Shown: positions 25,699 through 40,700, counted from the stretch's first letter. The stretch: 64,000 nt of DNA from Heloderma charlesbogerti (GCA_026122225.1 JANEZZ010000520.1:1116001-1180000), one strand, 5' to 3'. Numbers and translations: made by a program. The notes: generated by a model from the letters alone, not told the origin.

Positions 25699-28600
25699 TC
25701 ACTCTTTCAAACTCAGGACCAATAAACAGCTTTAGGATTTTCAAAGAACTACCAGATTGTAGCCATTTTGATTCCACCGTCCCGTATAAAAACCAGAACC
25801 TAGCTTCACATCTCCCTCTCAGCAGCAGCAACAACAGTTCACTAACAAACTACCATACCAGGTCTGGCTCATGCCAAGAGTAAAAGACACACATTTTTTT
25901 TCTTTTCACAGTTAATCCCTTTATACTTCAGTCCTTGTTTCAAAAGTATGCGTGAACATGTTAAATACTTAGCTGAAGTGAATACAGTTTCTTCACACAG
26001 TCTAACAACATCTGGAGGGCCACATGTTCCCCATCCCTAGTTTAAAGGAATCGCTGGAAACCTGCAGGCTACAGACAAGGACCTTTTGAGGAGTCATCAT
26101 GGTTTCACTATAGTTTTCCCCATGAAACTGGATCCATCTAACACTTGCTGGAGGACTTCTCTAATCAAAACAATTATTGTGCACCCACAGGTTAAAAAAA
26201 ACCTGTATTGATAGAGTTCCACATTTTAAAGGAATACTCTATAAAATGAAAGAAAGATCAAAAGTGGAAGAAAGATCTGTATCTATAGGAAAGCGAGCAC
26301 AGGATTTTGGCTCACCACTGGGTGAGCAGCTCTGTAGTAAAGTTTAGACCTCTGGACCTTTCTCTTCATTGCCTTTTAATGTTAGTGAGCTTGCATTTAA
26401 AGTTTTCACTAGATGGCATTATACACCCATACATCTGGCTCACATTGGGATTATTCCTCTTTAGGGTAGAGGAAATGTGTGTGGGGGGGGGCAGGAACAT
26501 TGTTCCATCATTGGCAGAACTGTCCAGAGATGTTTAGTTACTTGTTTGTTCAATATATCAGGGTCATTATAGGAACTAGAACATTCTTGAATTCAGAACA
26601 TTTGCCAGAATTAAGCAGAGAGTTGATCACCTAACTCTATTTGTAATTGTCAAGAACTGGAAGTACTCTATGCCTCAGTTGATGGTTTGATAAAATATGG
26701 GAAGTGTTAGCCCAAGATAAGAGTGCCTCACCAATTAAGAGGTCTCTGAACCTGAAATTTGCTGATTCCTTGAAAAGGTGAATCAGGAAATTTCCCATTT
26801 ATATTGATTCTACCAAATTGTCCTATACATGGTCTGAAGGGCTTAAAGCCATTTTTAAAAATTGTCCTTCCCTAGTGGTTAGCGATTCTGCTATGCTTTC
26901 TATTTTATTACTGTAATTGGTGTTATTCATTATTACTTTTAATTTTGACTTCCTGTGGTGGTAATTAATGTCTCAGTTTTTTGTTTTTCATTCTGGATCA
27001 CTAAGAACTGTGGCAAACAGTTTAAAACCACTGTTCTATAGATACATTGAGGAGACCAGAAGATTCAGATACTGGCAAACTTGCTTCTTCATCCCAAACT
27101 GCCATGAAATGACTTGTTCACCACTAACAGTTCGGAGCTCAGCCCTTTTCCAAGAAGGGCAATGCCACAGTCAGCTGATAATGGTATCTGCATCATGAAA
27201 CAACCACACTATCTTTTCTAAACAGTGTTTTTAGAGAAGGTTTTCTTATCTCATGCAATGTGCACTGCCCTTATTGCCTTTTATTTTTATATGAAGGATA
27301 CAGCAAGATTGAGTTGTATTACTGCTGTGCCATTTATTAACTTTATTATTCCTACTATTCATTATTGTTTTTAGTGCTTGGTTGTGAGCCACCTTTGGCA
27401 GGTTTTATCTGGAAAGAACAGGATAAAAATAAACATGAAAAAAACCCTCCAAACTCTGCTTACAGGCTTTTCAAAACAAAAACTAAAAACCAGGATGACA
27501 CAAATTATAGGTAGACAATTCCCTTCTTTCATTAGCCACCCAATAGGAAAGATGTATTCTGTAGGAACTAGCAGTTAAATGGATAGAAAGTAATGTTTAC
27601 TTTCCTTGCTCCATGAGTAATTTTGAATGAATGTATGTTTTCATTTCAGGAAGGAACACTGATGACTGTGCTTAAATGGAAGGCAAGCTGAGATCTCAGC
27701 AGGAATCAAGTAATAATCTGCTACTTTGGGATTACAAAACAAATTTAATGGGCCAAAGCACTTCTGACTACTGAAATCCATTACTCTGAACCTCACCAGT
27801 CAAACCCTGTACCAACTAAGGTAAGAGAAATAGCATAAGTACAGTGCCTGCCAAAACCTCCAGCAACACAAGCCTGTCAGCCCTCACCTACACATCTCTG
27901 TCTAAACAGTACAAAAGCCTATTATGCATTCACAGGAAGAAGCCGGGCATAATTTTAGCTACCCTAGCATGGCTGATCACTTTTATTTATGAAGTTGTAG
28001 TCAACTGCTCAACATAGCTACGACTTTGTTACTGAAGAGCATCCAAGCCACACTTTTATCTTTTAACTATAGTACACATTCTTCTTGATCTTGAAAGGTA
28101 GTCATATTCTGGCAACCACTAGAAACCAGTCTGCATCCCATTCCCAATTCAAAAACCAGAGGCCACAGTGGGACAGAAAAAGTTGCCTGTGAGAACACAA
28201 CTCACAGAGCTATTATATTCCTTTCAAATCTCTGCATGTTCATTCCATACATTTCCCATATTAGCTGTGTGGCATTTTCACTCCCAAGAGAGAAGTGAAA
28301 GCCAAATAAAGATTTCACACACCTTCCTACTCCAAATGGAAGTGACCTCAGTCTTAAGATCCAAATTACCTGTTAGATATGTGTGTTTACACTCAAAGTA
28401 TACAAAATATGCTGCCAACATGTTATGATGCTACCAGAAAAGGAAGAAAACTATTTTTCACATTTCAAATGAGAATATCACATTCGGAAACAAGCTTTTG
28501 GGGTGGGGTGGGGGAGGGAGGCTTAGAAATATTTCTATTGAGTTTTGACAGATGTTACAGAAACAATTGTCAGTTATTAATAAATAGGGTGATAAACTTT

Positions 28601-31600
28601 TCCCAGAAATAAAACAGTATCTCCCCATGCCTGTTTCCTCTCCTCCACACTAAACATGATCAATTTAAGGGGAAAAGTAGGGGGAAGTCCACACACTTTT
28701 GCATAGGTGAAAGCCATTGAGAAATCAGCACTCAGAAATATCTAGAAATGGTGGCCAAATAAAGTTACAGTTCTCCAGGTTATCCCTCCTAAAGTATGTA
28801 ATTTGTTCTTTAAAGAATAAATCCAAAGAGGTCCTCAAGCCAGTGTTGTTGTTGGTGAAGACCATGACTTCCAGAGTTGTAGCACTGCTCTAGTGACTAG
28901 CAATCCAAAGCAGAGCAGCTTCTGGAAGTGCCCAGATCATTGGGATGTAACCCAAAATATTATTAAAAGGAAAACATTAATCCAGAAGACAAAAGCAAAT
29001 TAATTCTGCCAACATCCCTTCAGAAGGACACAATAGAGCACATCCAAAATATTGAGCCAGGGTCACCTGCAGCCTGTTCTAGCTCCCATCATCCAGTAAC
29101 ATGTACTTGATGTCTTTCAAAGCACAAATCCTCAGTCATGAGTAAGCTTGATTATTACATTACTAGGGGGGGGGGTGTGACTCTATAGCTGAATTCCACA
29201 CTACTCCAATGATGCCTGTAAAGAGGAAGGAACTGCCTAACCCATATGTTTATCAACATTCCTGGAGCAATATGGGACTGAGCCACTGGGAATACCACAA
29301 CCATGCCACGTTTCTATTACATTGGGCCTTAACTATCCCATCTTCATTACCCCCTTACAAGTATTCTTATCACAGTAACATGATATGAGGAGCAAGCTAT
29401 GCAATTGTGGACTACTGTGATGTGCAATGACCCAAAAAGTAATAGTAGAGTAAGTAACAGTAGACCGTACAATGTTAACTCCATACTCCCAAGAAGATCC
29501 CAGTTTCAGAAGTCCTTTCATAAATTGTATTTTCCCTGTGTAGTAACTGGAAGCTGCATTTCAGTGACAGGTTTTGACAACTCATGCTTATTTCTGTCTT
29601 GAAAATGGCATCAGCTTTAGTTTCTGTCCATTCCAGAAGAGCATCTCTTATTCAGTATCTCCTCACCAAGGATTTACTTCAAACTGTACCGCAGGCATTC
29701 TTCATCCAAGATGCCCATCTGGCTGCTTCTCAAATAAGGCATCTGCTATCCTCACAACAACACTGCTTTACTTGTATAAAGGTTTGCTTTGCTATCTGCT
29801 GGATTTTTGTCATGCACTACATGTTGATGCCCAAATAGGATTCCATGTGAATAGACGCAAGTCAGACCGCTGGTCCATCTACTCTTGAGGAGGAGCAGCT
29901 CGCCAGGGTTTCAGAGCAGGGTCTTGCCCAGCCCTACCTGGGGGTGCCTGGGATTGAGTCTGGGACCTTCTGCATGCAAAGCAGGGTCTCTGCCACTGGA
30001 CTATGGCCCTTCATCTGAATTTGGGCCATAGTACCATGTAATAACATACTCCATATACAAAGCTTTTCACATGCTACAACCACCTCCCCCTGCCCCCGCA
30101 AGGCCACCTGCAACAAATGAGAACTGCAGAAGCTCGTCACAGTACATTATGTAAGGTGTGATCCTTCAGCCCTTGAAGACAAAATTCTCTCATTGCAATT
30201 CAGATTAATCCTCTTCTCTCCTTCATATATATTACTTCTCTGAAATTAAATTACTCCCATGTTTAAAAATTACATCTATTTGAAATGCACTAATTTGGTG
30301 ATTATTTTTATATACTTAACAAAGACTAAACACAGGACCCCAAAACAAGTAGCATCCAATCAATCTTTAATTTTACCTGATGCATCTTTAATATTTGTTT
30401 CAAACTCTTGTGTCATTTTATTCATGAAAAACAGGATGTTTTTGTTCTGAGCTGAAATCACTGCAACAATGCACGCATTACCTACCTTTAAATTTGGATC
30501 GGATGTTTGCCAGTTCTTTGTTTATTCTTTTTATCTCAGCTTCTTTGCTTTTACCTGATAACACAGAAAGATCCCAGTTCAGAGTGAAGTATCTTTAAAA
30601 ATCTTCTTTTCTGGACCATAATACTATGCTCTTGATTCATGGAAAGACTCTTAAATTAAAATACCCTATACCATCCCGCAAAAGAAAGATTTCTGCAAAG
30701 TACCATGCAAGGAAAACATTGGGGGGGGGGGTACATAAACATTTCAATTCTTGTCCAACAAGTGACTAAAGCTAACATTTCTGGAGGTAAGGGCAGCAAA
30801 ATAATCATGGCAGTATGGACCAGCCTTGATAGAATTAAATCACCACAAGTTGACGATGAACTGCCAAAAGTTACTAAAATAATCCTACAAATCAACCTCC
30901 ACCATGCTCACTATGATATGCAATGGTGAGCGCTGGCCAACATCACCTGATGAAGAAAAATTAGCTGTTATGCTAAAAGCCATGGATTGATATGTGTTAA
31001 GTCTCAGTTTGCAATCATATACCAAATGAAGTGACAGCACACAGGTGTAACAGATGAGAGTCATGCCATCTATGATGACAAGCACAGAGGCAGCCGTGAA
31101 CTACCCATCTTACAGAAGGGATCTCCAGGGTCCCAAGTCGTGCCCTTGGCAGACCTGAAGCACATTGTGATGACCAGTGGCGACATTTTGGCCAACACCA
31201 TGCTTAAGATAGAAAGGAATAGTGTAACAGAAAGTTGCACTCACGGAGAACTGACAAGAATTAATCAGATATATGTACTTCAGTTTAGTGTGTGGTTGGG
31301 GTGGGGAGTTGTAGCCTGGCCAGAGTTATTCAAGCTCTGAGAACATCTAGGTCTGTTGCCAGTATGTTACATGGGGCTGCCCCTGAAGACTGTTTGGAAA
31401 CTGGCAGCTGTATTTTGAATTGTCAACTAGGACCGGTCAGTGGGAATATATCTTGCCAGTACTGAAAGAACTTCACTGAATTCCAGTCTGTTTCCAGGCA
31501 CATTCCAAATGCCGTTTACCTTTAAAGCTCTATATGACTTAGGACCCAGGTACCTGAAGGCATGCCTGCCCCCATACCAACCTGTTCTGTATGACATTGC

Positions 31601-31752
31601 CTTCAGCATCTCTCCATTTGTGGAATTCCTTGCCCCAGGGAGAACCACTTGGTGCTAACATGGTTATTTTAAATGTATTTTTCTCTTACACATGTTTTAT
31701 TTATTATATATTGTTTTTGTAAGCCACCATGGAAGTGCTGCTGGATTTATAC

Positions 31753-31797
<45 letters not shown>

Positions 31798-34700
31798 CAC
31801 ATACATACATACATATATATACACATATATATATATATATAAAAAAATAAAATAGAGCTGATGTAGTATAGTGATTTAAAGCTATACACTTTAAAGCTAT
31901 TACACTGAGTTAGGAGTCCCTCTTCATCCAAGACATGTTGGTAATACAGGCTTCTGTTACCAGGTTGTCTGAAGGATTACCAAGTATGAACTAGAATCGC
32001 TTTGAGCACCCCGTAACAAGGAATAAATGCTCAGCATTCCTCTCTAGCATGCTTTTTCCAAGATGATAACTGCTGTGACACATGTGCAATCTAAAAACCA
32101 AGGGCTACATTCAATGGTGGCTTTGCCGTAGCAGGAAACATTTCCATTTGCAATACCCGGGTTCCCCTCATTGTTCCAATGACTCTTGCACACTGCATCC
32201 CTTGCCACCTTCCCCTCTAAAGCTGCTCCTGAAAGTTGGGGGATCCTCTGGAACAGAAGGAGAAATACTACACAGCTGCAGAGATACGGCACAGCTGTGA
32301 AAATCGGGAGTCCCATCTTCGAGTGGAAGCATTTTCTGCTAGTGTAAAGCTGCTCCTAGATACAACCCAAAGTTTGGTTCCCTTTAGAATTATTGTTTCC
32401 AATGTGCAAATTTAACTGATTAATCAACTAGAATTCATACAAAAAACATCAAATAATCTTTCTTTAAGTGGTTGACAGACCCACCCGATATACACAAAAC
32501 TAAGTATTTTCCATCATAAGCATAAAAACCAAGTGTGATTAAATCCATTTTCCTCAATGGTTTGTCATTTTGTCCCCGTTTCCCCGCATTATCAGGAAAA
32601 GAGAAGCAAAAATGCTTACACCAATAACAGTTATTTTCCACTCCAGACTGGAACACTGACCTTCAAACCCTGAATTCTTCTGACTAACAGAAGGCCTGTG
32701 CACTTCCTCTGAAAGGTTGTTTAGATAGATAGGAACATCCAGCAACCCTCTTTCTACAAAGTTGCCAGAATTAGCTGAGCTAGATGTACAGTAAGAGACA
32801 GCATTATATTCATTTTCATACAATGATAAAACAAAAAGCTCCTTGTAAGCCACAGCATACTCATCAAAGCCTAATTCCAACATTTAAAGTAGCTGAACAT
32901 GCTAAGTGAAGCCAAAGCCTCTGGTTTTGTGCATTTACAGTGGAATTGTAGTGTAGTGTGTAAAAGTGTAGTGTAGCGTAGTGTGAGCCGCAGGCAAGAG
33001 ACATCGAGCCCACGGGCTGCTTTAGGGTTGTGAGTGGTTTGTTATCCACGCCAAAAACCCACCTGCCCCAAATTCAGATGACACAACAACCTACAAACAG
33101 AGCTTCGATTATGGGCACCTGACACATGCCACAAACCACAGTGGCTTATTTAAAACACCATGGCTAGAAATGATCATGTGAACCTGCCCGATACATGGAT
33201 GGCACACATACACACAGACCCTACAACAGCCCATGGGTTCTGGGTGGCTTGTTCCAGACTGGAACACTGACCCATGGCAACAAGCCACCCTGGCCAGATT
33301 CTCATTACCCAACAAACCACGCTGCTGAAAGTAATTATGCAAATCCTCCCAGTATGTGACTGGCACATGCAGCATAGTTAACGAGCCACCATGGCTTTTT
33401 AACTGCCTGCCAATCATGCAAACCAGGCCACACTCAGTAGGGTATCATCACTTCTGCTAGTGTCGCTGCCAGGGGTGAGTAATAGGGCAGGACAGGCCCC
33501 ACTGTTTCTTCCCTTCATTGCAGAACTGAGCTGGGCCAGGGCTTGCTGCTCTGTTGGGAAGGATGCCAGGGGTGGCTGCTCCTCCTCTGCCTCATGGGCT
33601 CCCGACAGGCCCAACATTATCAGTTCATTTGGGGTGCTCTCTCAAAAGTATGTGGAATGGCTGGTGTGCAACTGAATACGCCTGGACACCATTTCAAGGG
33701 ACTCCAAGTCAATCTTTATCTTTGAAATTGTTGGCTGTCGAGTCAGAGGTTATGATTTGACAAGCCACCTACCTTCCAAATCCAGAGTATTAGCTGAACA
33801 CTATAAAAGATGGTTCAGACTCTTAGAAACAAACGGATACAAGTATGTGTGGGTGCAATATACAAAGTACCATAGTCACTAGTAATTGCTAATTGATCTG
33901 AGCCAGTAAGAACAGATCACCTAAGACAATTTGGTTGGGCAAATACGAGGGCCAACCATGGGGAGTGCCGACACATACAGCTCCATTAAGCAGTTGTGAG
34001 AGGCCAAAGAGTTACGTCCTGCCCTTTCCACCTTCATAGGAAACCACTTGCAAGAAGATTTCTTGCCCTGCACCCCAACCCATTTTAAGTCTTTTCTGGC
34101 ATCAGAAATCTGTTATGGAGCATAAACCAGTCACTACATGCAAGCTACACACACACAAAACCACAGGGCATCCAAACAAAGTGTGCCTCTTGCAGCTATT
34201 AAGGAGAGCACTTCCTTCCAATTCATAAAGGAAAGTGCACAAGTGAGAACTCTGGCTGTATTATTCAAGCCTAATGTGTTAATTCTAGAAACTACATCCT
34301 CAGTTGTCTGAATAACAAGTTGTTCCCTCATGCCTTTGTGGTTCATTTTGCGTTATTTGTTCTCAATAGCAGAGGATTCTCTTTGTGATGTGCTCCCTGC
34401 AGATTACTCTATCACAGAGCTTCCTCTGTTTGTTACAGATGGCCAATCCCCTTTTAACAACAGCTAGTAAGTGTGGAGAAATTTGTGATGACCACTCAGT
34501 TTGGTTGAAATGCTGTTTGCAAGCCTACATAAGCTAAGCTGCTGCATAAAAGCTACCAAGTTTGCAATGGAAGCGTGCATCTCTCTTTTTAAAAAGGCAC
34601 TTTTTTATCATTATTATCTTCAAATGATATGTTCAACCAAGGCTTGGAGGGAAAAGACTATTTTTAAGACAACATACCTCTTGGCAAGGCAAAGGCCATT

Positions 34701-37700
34701 CACAGAGCTGAAAACACTGGCATTTAGTTCAGTTCTGGGTTAATTACATTCTATGACGGCCCAGAACACTAGCAAAGTCAGTTTAATATAAAGCTGCCCT
34801 TTCCAGGTTTTACATACAGAAACTTTTGCTTCGCCCATTTGTCAGTTTCAGTTACAGTGAACTACTTACTATTACCACCACCACCACCACCACGTAAATA
34901 TGGCTAAACCCACAAAAAGCTGCAGCATGTGCTAGCCATAAAGCAGTACAAACTATTCAGTAGCTCCCAATTCAAGGCAACGGCAGAACTGTCAGAATCC
35001 AGGCCAAGCCTGATAAGAGGGTAAAAAGAGTTAAGTCAAGCCACTTCACTAGATGCAGCAACCTAGCAGAAGAAAAGAGCATAGGCTAGAATGGTTTCCC
35101 AATAGAGATGTTTACTTTGGCTGTCCTATGTATCAGGTCAAGGGCAGTATCCAATCAAACAAGATCAAAGGAAATAAACACTATGTATGTTGAGCCAGAA
35201 TCAGCTTTTTGCTATGGGATATTTAGTGCATTCAGCTATCCTAATCATGAGCACAGCTGCATAATGCCTACAAAAGGCACTATCATCTAATATCGGATCA
35301 AGAAAACCCAGTTGTGTAGAAATTCATTGAGTTGTTTATATCCATTCCATATTCTTAATGTGCCATTTCTTCTTGCCATATTTTAAGGCATTCTTCAATT
35401 TGAGAGTTTTTTAAATCCTTCCATCATACTGCTATAGCTATCCTTGATACACAATAGATTTCTTACAAGCTCAAATATTTTATTTCCATTTATATCTCAC
35501 CTTTCTTCCAGGCGCTCAAGGTGGCATTCAGGTGTACTCCCTGGGAGAATCACTTCTTGATAAAGACATGAACCTTCTGTTGTTGTTAACATATTTAATT
35601 ATGGTTATCTTATGTTTTCATTACCATTGAATATCTCCCAAAGGATTTGGATTAGTTATTAAAAAATGAAGATTTCAATGGTGATACTTTTGGTGCTTAA
35701 ACTATATCTTTTCCATTCATCTAAGGTATCACTGATTCAGTTACCCATTTTAGCCACACACAAATTATTGTATTGAATGGAACTACAAAATTTCTTTTAA
35801 TAGAGCAGTAGATACTTTCAATTTTTAGCAGCGGGAGGGAAATATTTAAAAATATAAAGCACTGTTTCCTTGGCTACCTCAAAGGGGAGAGGCAGGCACC
35901 TTTCTGGAGCAATACATGTATATTTAAGGTAATATCACTTGACAAAATACAACTGTTCATATTACTCAAAGCACATCACACAATTGCCAGTCAAGCAAAA
36001 ATTATTCTGTTGTGCACACGAAGTCTGATTTAATTATAGTTTCTAAGCTGGTTTATTTAATAAGGGAGTAGATGGATGTATGATCAGACATACTCAAAGA
36101 AGCTGATGTAGCTCACTGAACATTCTACTTGACAATCCACAACCATGTACATTTTCCTCCACAATCGCCCTGAAGCGCTAATACAATTAATTCCAAATGT
36201 CCCAGAGAAGGACAAGAGAGTCAAACCTCTATGAAACTAAATAACCATTTGCCATGGGAGCCAATGGCTTGTAACACCACTTACATTTTAAAATTTGAAT
36301 TCATCACAATACATTTCAACTGAAGCAAGAGACCATTTAGTCTCTTGGTTGAATGAAAGCCCCCTTCCCATTTCTGCTGATTTCTCCTTTCACTGCAGCC
36401 CTCTATGGCACATCCCATGACCATCAGAAGTGATTTTTTGGGGAGGCGCAACTGGATGTGTTGGAACAGGGGAAAGAACAATATATGCTTCTCTGGATTC
36501 CCCCCACTCCATATTGAGATTTTGTCTCTGAACAGCAGGAGTCTATTTATATCCCATCTCCTCTAAAGCTTGAGAAATATTACAAATCTGATAATATTTT
36601 TAGAATGCACACAATAAAAATCAAGCCATTGCAATGAAGATAGCAGCAACATGCAATTATGGATGCAATCCTGCCAGATTGAAGCATTTAACAGCATAGT
36701 CCTAAGACGTTTACTCAAAGGTTAATCTTACAGAGTTCAATAAGCCTTATTCCTAGACAAGTGGGTATAGACTGCAGCCTAAGTTCCACTTAGCTTAACT
36801 TTGGCTAGACTTCTCCAATAAAAGCATCCCAATTCCCCAAGAGTAAATTTAAGGTGGTGGGCTTCGCACACACACACGCACACACTAAAAAAACCGAGAA
36901 GATACTTCAATGTATGTGCTTAGGACTAAAACCAGAAAAATATTCCTTCCTTTCATCTTTAACAATTTTAAAAATGAAAGAATATTGAAAACTATTTTAC
37001 ACACAACTTATCCTATCCTCCTGAATTAAGACAGACACCTTTTCCATCCAGGCATAAAAGGCCATTAAGCAATCTTACCATAAATGCCTTTTGTGAATTC
37101 CAGCCATTTGCTAGACAGCAATAGCTTGATTAGGAGATTACCACTGCTTTGCACTATCACACACATAGGGGCTGTCAACACAACACACTAACCCACATTC
37201 AGTGGCTGAGCATGGCTTGTTGTTGAACCGTGAGTTGTTTATTGAACCCAGGCCATCTTCTGCAAGGTGGCTTGTTAACCATGCAGTGTGGCTTGTTAAC
37301 CAACCTGAACAACCCAACAACAAACCATGGATTATCAAGGTGGCTTGTTCAGAAAAAAAATAAGCCAGTGTGGGTTAGCGTGTTGTGCAAACCCAGTCAC
37401 ACACACACTTTTTTTCTTTTCTTTTTTACATAGTGACTCTGAACAGCAATTATGTTCTGACAGACCACAGAAGCACTGGGTTATATGTTAAGCAGGGGTA
37501 GGCAACCTGGAGCTCTCCAGATGTTTTGGACTATATCTGCCACAAGCCTCAGCCAGTACGGCCGATGATCAGGAATTATGGGAATTGTCCAAACCATGGT
37601 CACCATGTTTTCTACTCCTGTGTTAAAGCAATCAGAACATTGGGCAGCTCCTTCTATAACAGGGATGTCTAACCTGTTTCAGCCAGAGGGTCAAATTCAA

Positions 37701-40700
37701 TTTCAGAGATGTTCTCAGGGGCTGCATTCCAGTGGTGGGCAAGGCCAAAATCAAAACGGGGGGTGGGGCTGGGGGAATACCAGCATATTGCAGCTTAAAG
37801 CTCTTACTGCCAGTCACCAAGCCTCAGGAGAGACATTTCAACCTTTTAGAATGGGCAAAATGCACAAAAGCTAAGTAACCACCAAACTATCAGCAGTCAG
37901 GGGCATGGCCATCTGGGGAATCTGAGAGGACCAGATTGGGACCCAAGCAGGCTGGATTTGGCCCATGGGCCTGAGGTTCAATACCCCTGTTCAAGTAGCC
38001 AATGAACAAAGAGGAAATTTACTAAAGAATCTTGCAATAATGAATTGAATGAAATGGGCTAAGTCAATTGAGAGGAATAAGCTGTACTGGTCACATTATT
38101 GCCTTATACAATGTACTGAGGTACAGGGACATGAACATCAAAACTGATTGGGCCAGATCTTTTTATGATCTGGCCCAATGAAAGCTCCACTTGGAATCTT
38201 ACAGCGGTATGCCTAGAGGAGTTCACAGTGCACAAACATGGATCTCTGTGCTCCAGCAATGGTTGATTCCCCCCACCACAAAAAAAGTCACTACAGGAAT
38301 TCAAGAGAGAACACAATATAGAAAAGGAAAAGAAAGTATACATAGACTTTATGCCATAGAGAGCGAGCCTGAATTTGCATTACAAAGGGGAAAGCAAATT
38401 GATTTGAGTTTTCTTCCACTAGCCTTCCTATGTTTTCTAGAGAGAGCAGTCACTGGAGTAGAAAGAAACACTTTGCCTAACAGAAAATCATAGCTAGTCC
38501 CTTGCCATGCACTCATTTGTATGGGCCACAAGATAGGAGCATTTTACGGAGTGAGAGCAACAGACAGGTTTTGTAAAAGCATGCCTTCTTCGCTGGCAGG
38601 CAAGTAAAAGCATGTCACTTCCTCTACTTCTTCCACGACTACCCCATAACCCATAGTTAGAAACACTGTGGGCAAAGTGAGAACACAGGTCCCAATCTAG
38701 GACACCGATGACACATGGGGACTCAGCATGCACAGCCAAAGCATCTAACGTGCCTTTTGTCAACTTCTCCAGATAAGGCCACAACTGGCATATACGATGA
38801 AGTCAGGCCTAGCCTCAAGCCATTCATGCCCTAGGTCGCCTTTCAGGGAAGATTACTGTCATGTGCTCTACATAAAGCTACTCTTGAAGACAGCTTGAAA
38901 ATGGCAACTGGTCCAGAATGCAGCTACCAGGGTTCTGGTAGGGGGCAGACGATCCAAGTATATTATTCTAATCCTTTATCAACTCCACTGGCTACCAGTT
39001 TGTTTCTGAGCTCAAGTCCTGGTGCTGGGTAATCTTCAAAGCCATGATAGGCTGGGCCTCCTCTCGTATGATCCTGCTCGGGAACATCACTCTACTGTGG
39101 AAGGCCATCTCCATCTGCCCTTGCCAACTGAGGTGGATTGAGTGGGCAATGGGCCTCACCCATTGTGCAGACCAGATGGTGGACCAGCTTGCCTAGCGAG
39201 GTGTGCTCGGCTTGTTCGCTGCCAGCCTTTTGGTGGACAGTGACAGCAATTTTATTCCAGTGAGCATTTTCCTAATTTGGTCTTCGATGATGACATAACT
39301 GCTGCTTTTATGGTTGGATTTTGACATTTTTATTGTTGGATTTTGACATTTTTATTGTGAGCTGTCCACCCTGAGTACACTTTAGAAAGCCTGATAAAAC
39401 CCAATGAAAACAAAACAAAATAAAGCCATGCCTTGCATTCCTAAAGTGGGGAGGAAAGAGAAGAAGCAAACAACTGCAGGTATAGGGTAGGAAAAAGGCA
39501 CAGAAATCTCACTATTTATCTAGTGAACTCATAAAGGTTTGGGATGGGTAGGGTGTCCAGTGCCTGGCACAGGTTCTTACCCCTCAATTGCAGGACACCA
39601 CTTTTCTTTGCTTGGAAACTGGGTTGTTTCATTATAGAATACTTTGCCTGCTTCCAAGCAGTCAAAGTCCAAGCCAAACCAACATTAGCGTCATTTCTGC
39701 TGGTGCGCACAGCGCCTATTAACTTCAAGACATCTACTTATCAATAGGAGGAGCATGTATAGAAAGAGCTCCTTGCTCTGCATTCACTACTCTACTGAAA
39801 TGGCTCCCAAAATGATGGGCCAGAACCAACCAATACACGATGGGAACTTTACACAGAGGTCACTAGGGGAAGATGTCAACAGCAGCACTACCTAGCAAGC
39901 TGTGCTAGTGCCACATGCTGCAGCCATGATGAACCGCAGAGCCTGCCAGAAACATCCTGAATATTCAGCCCCCCAACCATGGGTTATTATGTCTTGCTAA
40001 CCCAGCCAGTGGGGTTTGCATAACCTCATATAACCCATGGCTTATATGATTTAAGATGTCAAATTAATATGATTTAAGATGTCATTTTAATGTACTGCCT
40101 CCCAGCTCTTACATGCAATGTGATTTTTGTTGTGGTCCATCACTTAAGAAGCGATTAAAAGGATATTTTTAAAGCAATGAAGATGAAAATATGACAGATT
40201 TGACAGTAATATGCATCTTTGTTTTTCTCAGCATTAAGTAGCTGATCTATACATTTCTAATTAAAAGATTCCACTTAATGGATGGGGTTACTATAAACCC
40301 CTAGGGTTTTTCTTTCTTTTTTTTTTATTATGTTAGGGTTGTGAGACAATCTTGTAGTAAAGCCAATCTTCTTGGATCCAGGCCCTGCATGCTGTATTTT
40401 GGCAGGCAAAGGGGAGAGGCAACGTTGAATCAGACCGATGGATCTGCATAACATCAAAATTGTATGCAGACCCAGTGGTGTGACTCAACACTGCCTCTTG
40501 CCTTTGCCTGTCAAACTATAGCACACATGATACGGATCCAAGAGGATTAGCTTTACTGTAAGATTATAAACATTTTTCTTCAACTAATCTCCCTCAGAGT
40601 GTTATCTACGAGGAATTAGTGCAGGCAACATTTGCATTTTGACAATTTTATTAAATAGCCCAATATATTTCTACTTAGTATGCAAGATGGGAGACAGTTC

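Larger units (their letters stand above)
24450..25999. mobile_element. Unclassified 1.55-kb insertion inside the MITE
   Basis: The sequence starts about TGTAAAGGAACAACC and ends about TTCTTCACACA. TG...CA termini and a TATAAAGGG-like box near 25915-25925 on the minus strand would suit a solitary LTR in reverse. The duplication at its edges is not clear (CGCTC against CAGTC or GCTCT against AGTCT) and no coding remains are visible, so the class is open. It contains a hAT-type element and a CA microsatellite. Confidence 0.5.
24344..26039. mobile_element. Palindromic hAT-like MITE, family B, split by a 1.55-kb insertion
   Basis: The left part 24344-24449 (G-run, TGTGGCCCTCCAGATGTT, AATGGGAGTGG) and right part 26000-26039 (AACATCTGGAGGGCCACATG) are the two arms of one MITE. 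A perfect 8-bp duplication GTTTAAAG lies outside both (24336-24343, 26040-26047), showing they were one insertion. Confidence 0.9.
8654..30485 (-). other. AP2A2 intron 2 (21.8 kb)
   Basis: This is the main repeat sink of the gene, holding a 5S-derived SINE, an inverted repeat with ribozyme-like cores, two full-length BovBs in opposite orientation, a Sauria SINE, MITEs, microsatellites and a nest of repeats, each listed separately. I recognise nothing in 9000-10800, 11115-11555, 14832-15293, 20322-21060, 22430-23060, 26050-27290 or 27435-29850 beyond short homopolymers. Confidence 0.7.

Noticed and set aside
29950..30013. A tRNA gene on the minus strand
   Set aside because: Only the D-arm and T-arm-like promoter boxes are kept and a SINE body follows directly. 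The stems do not close into a cloverleaf.
30943..30982. CTGATGAAG...AAAAGCC string as another hammerhead ribozyme
   Set aside because: No surrounding inverted repeat or family copies were seen, and the spacer does not pair. Chance is likely.
31673..31931. Open frames made of Tyr/Ile/Cys/Val or Thr/His repeats near 21.1, 25.6 and 31.8 kb
   Set aside because: They are translations of TA, CA and GT microsatellites.
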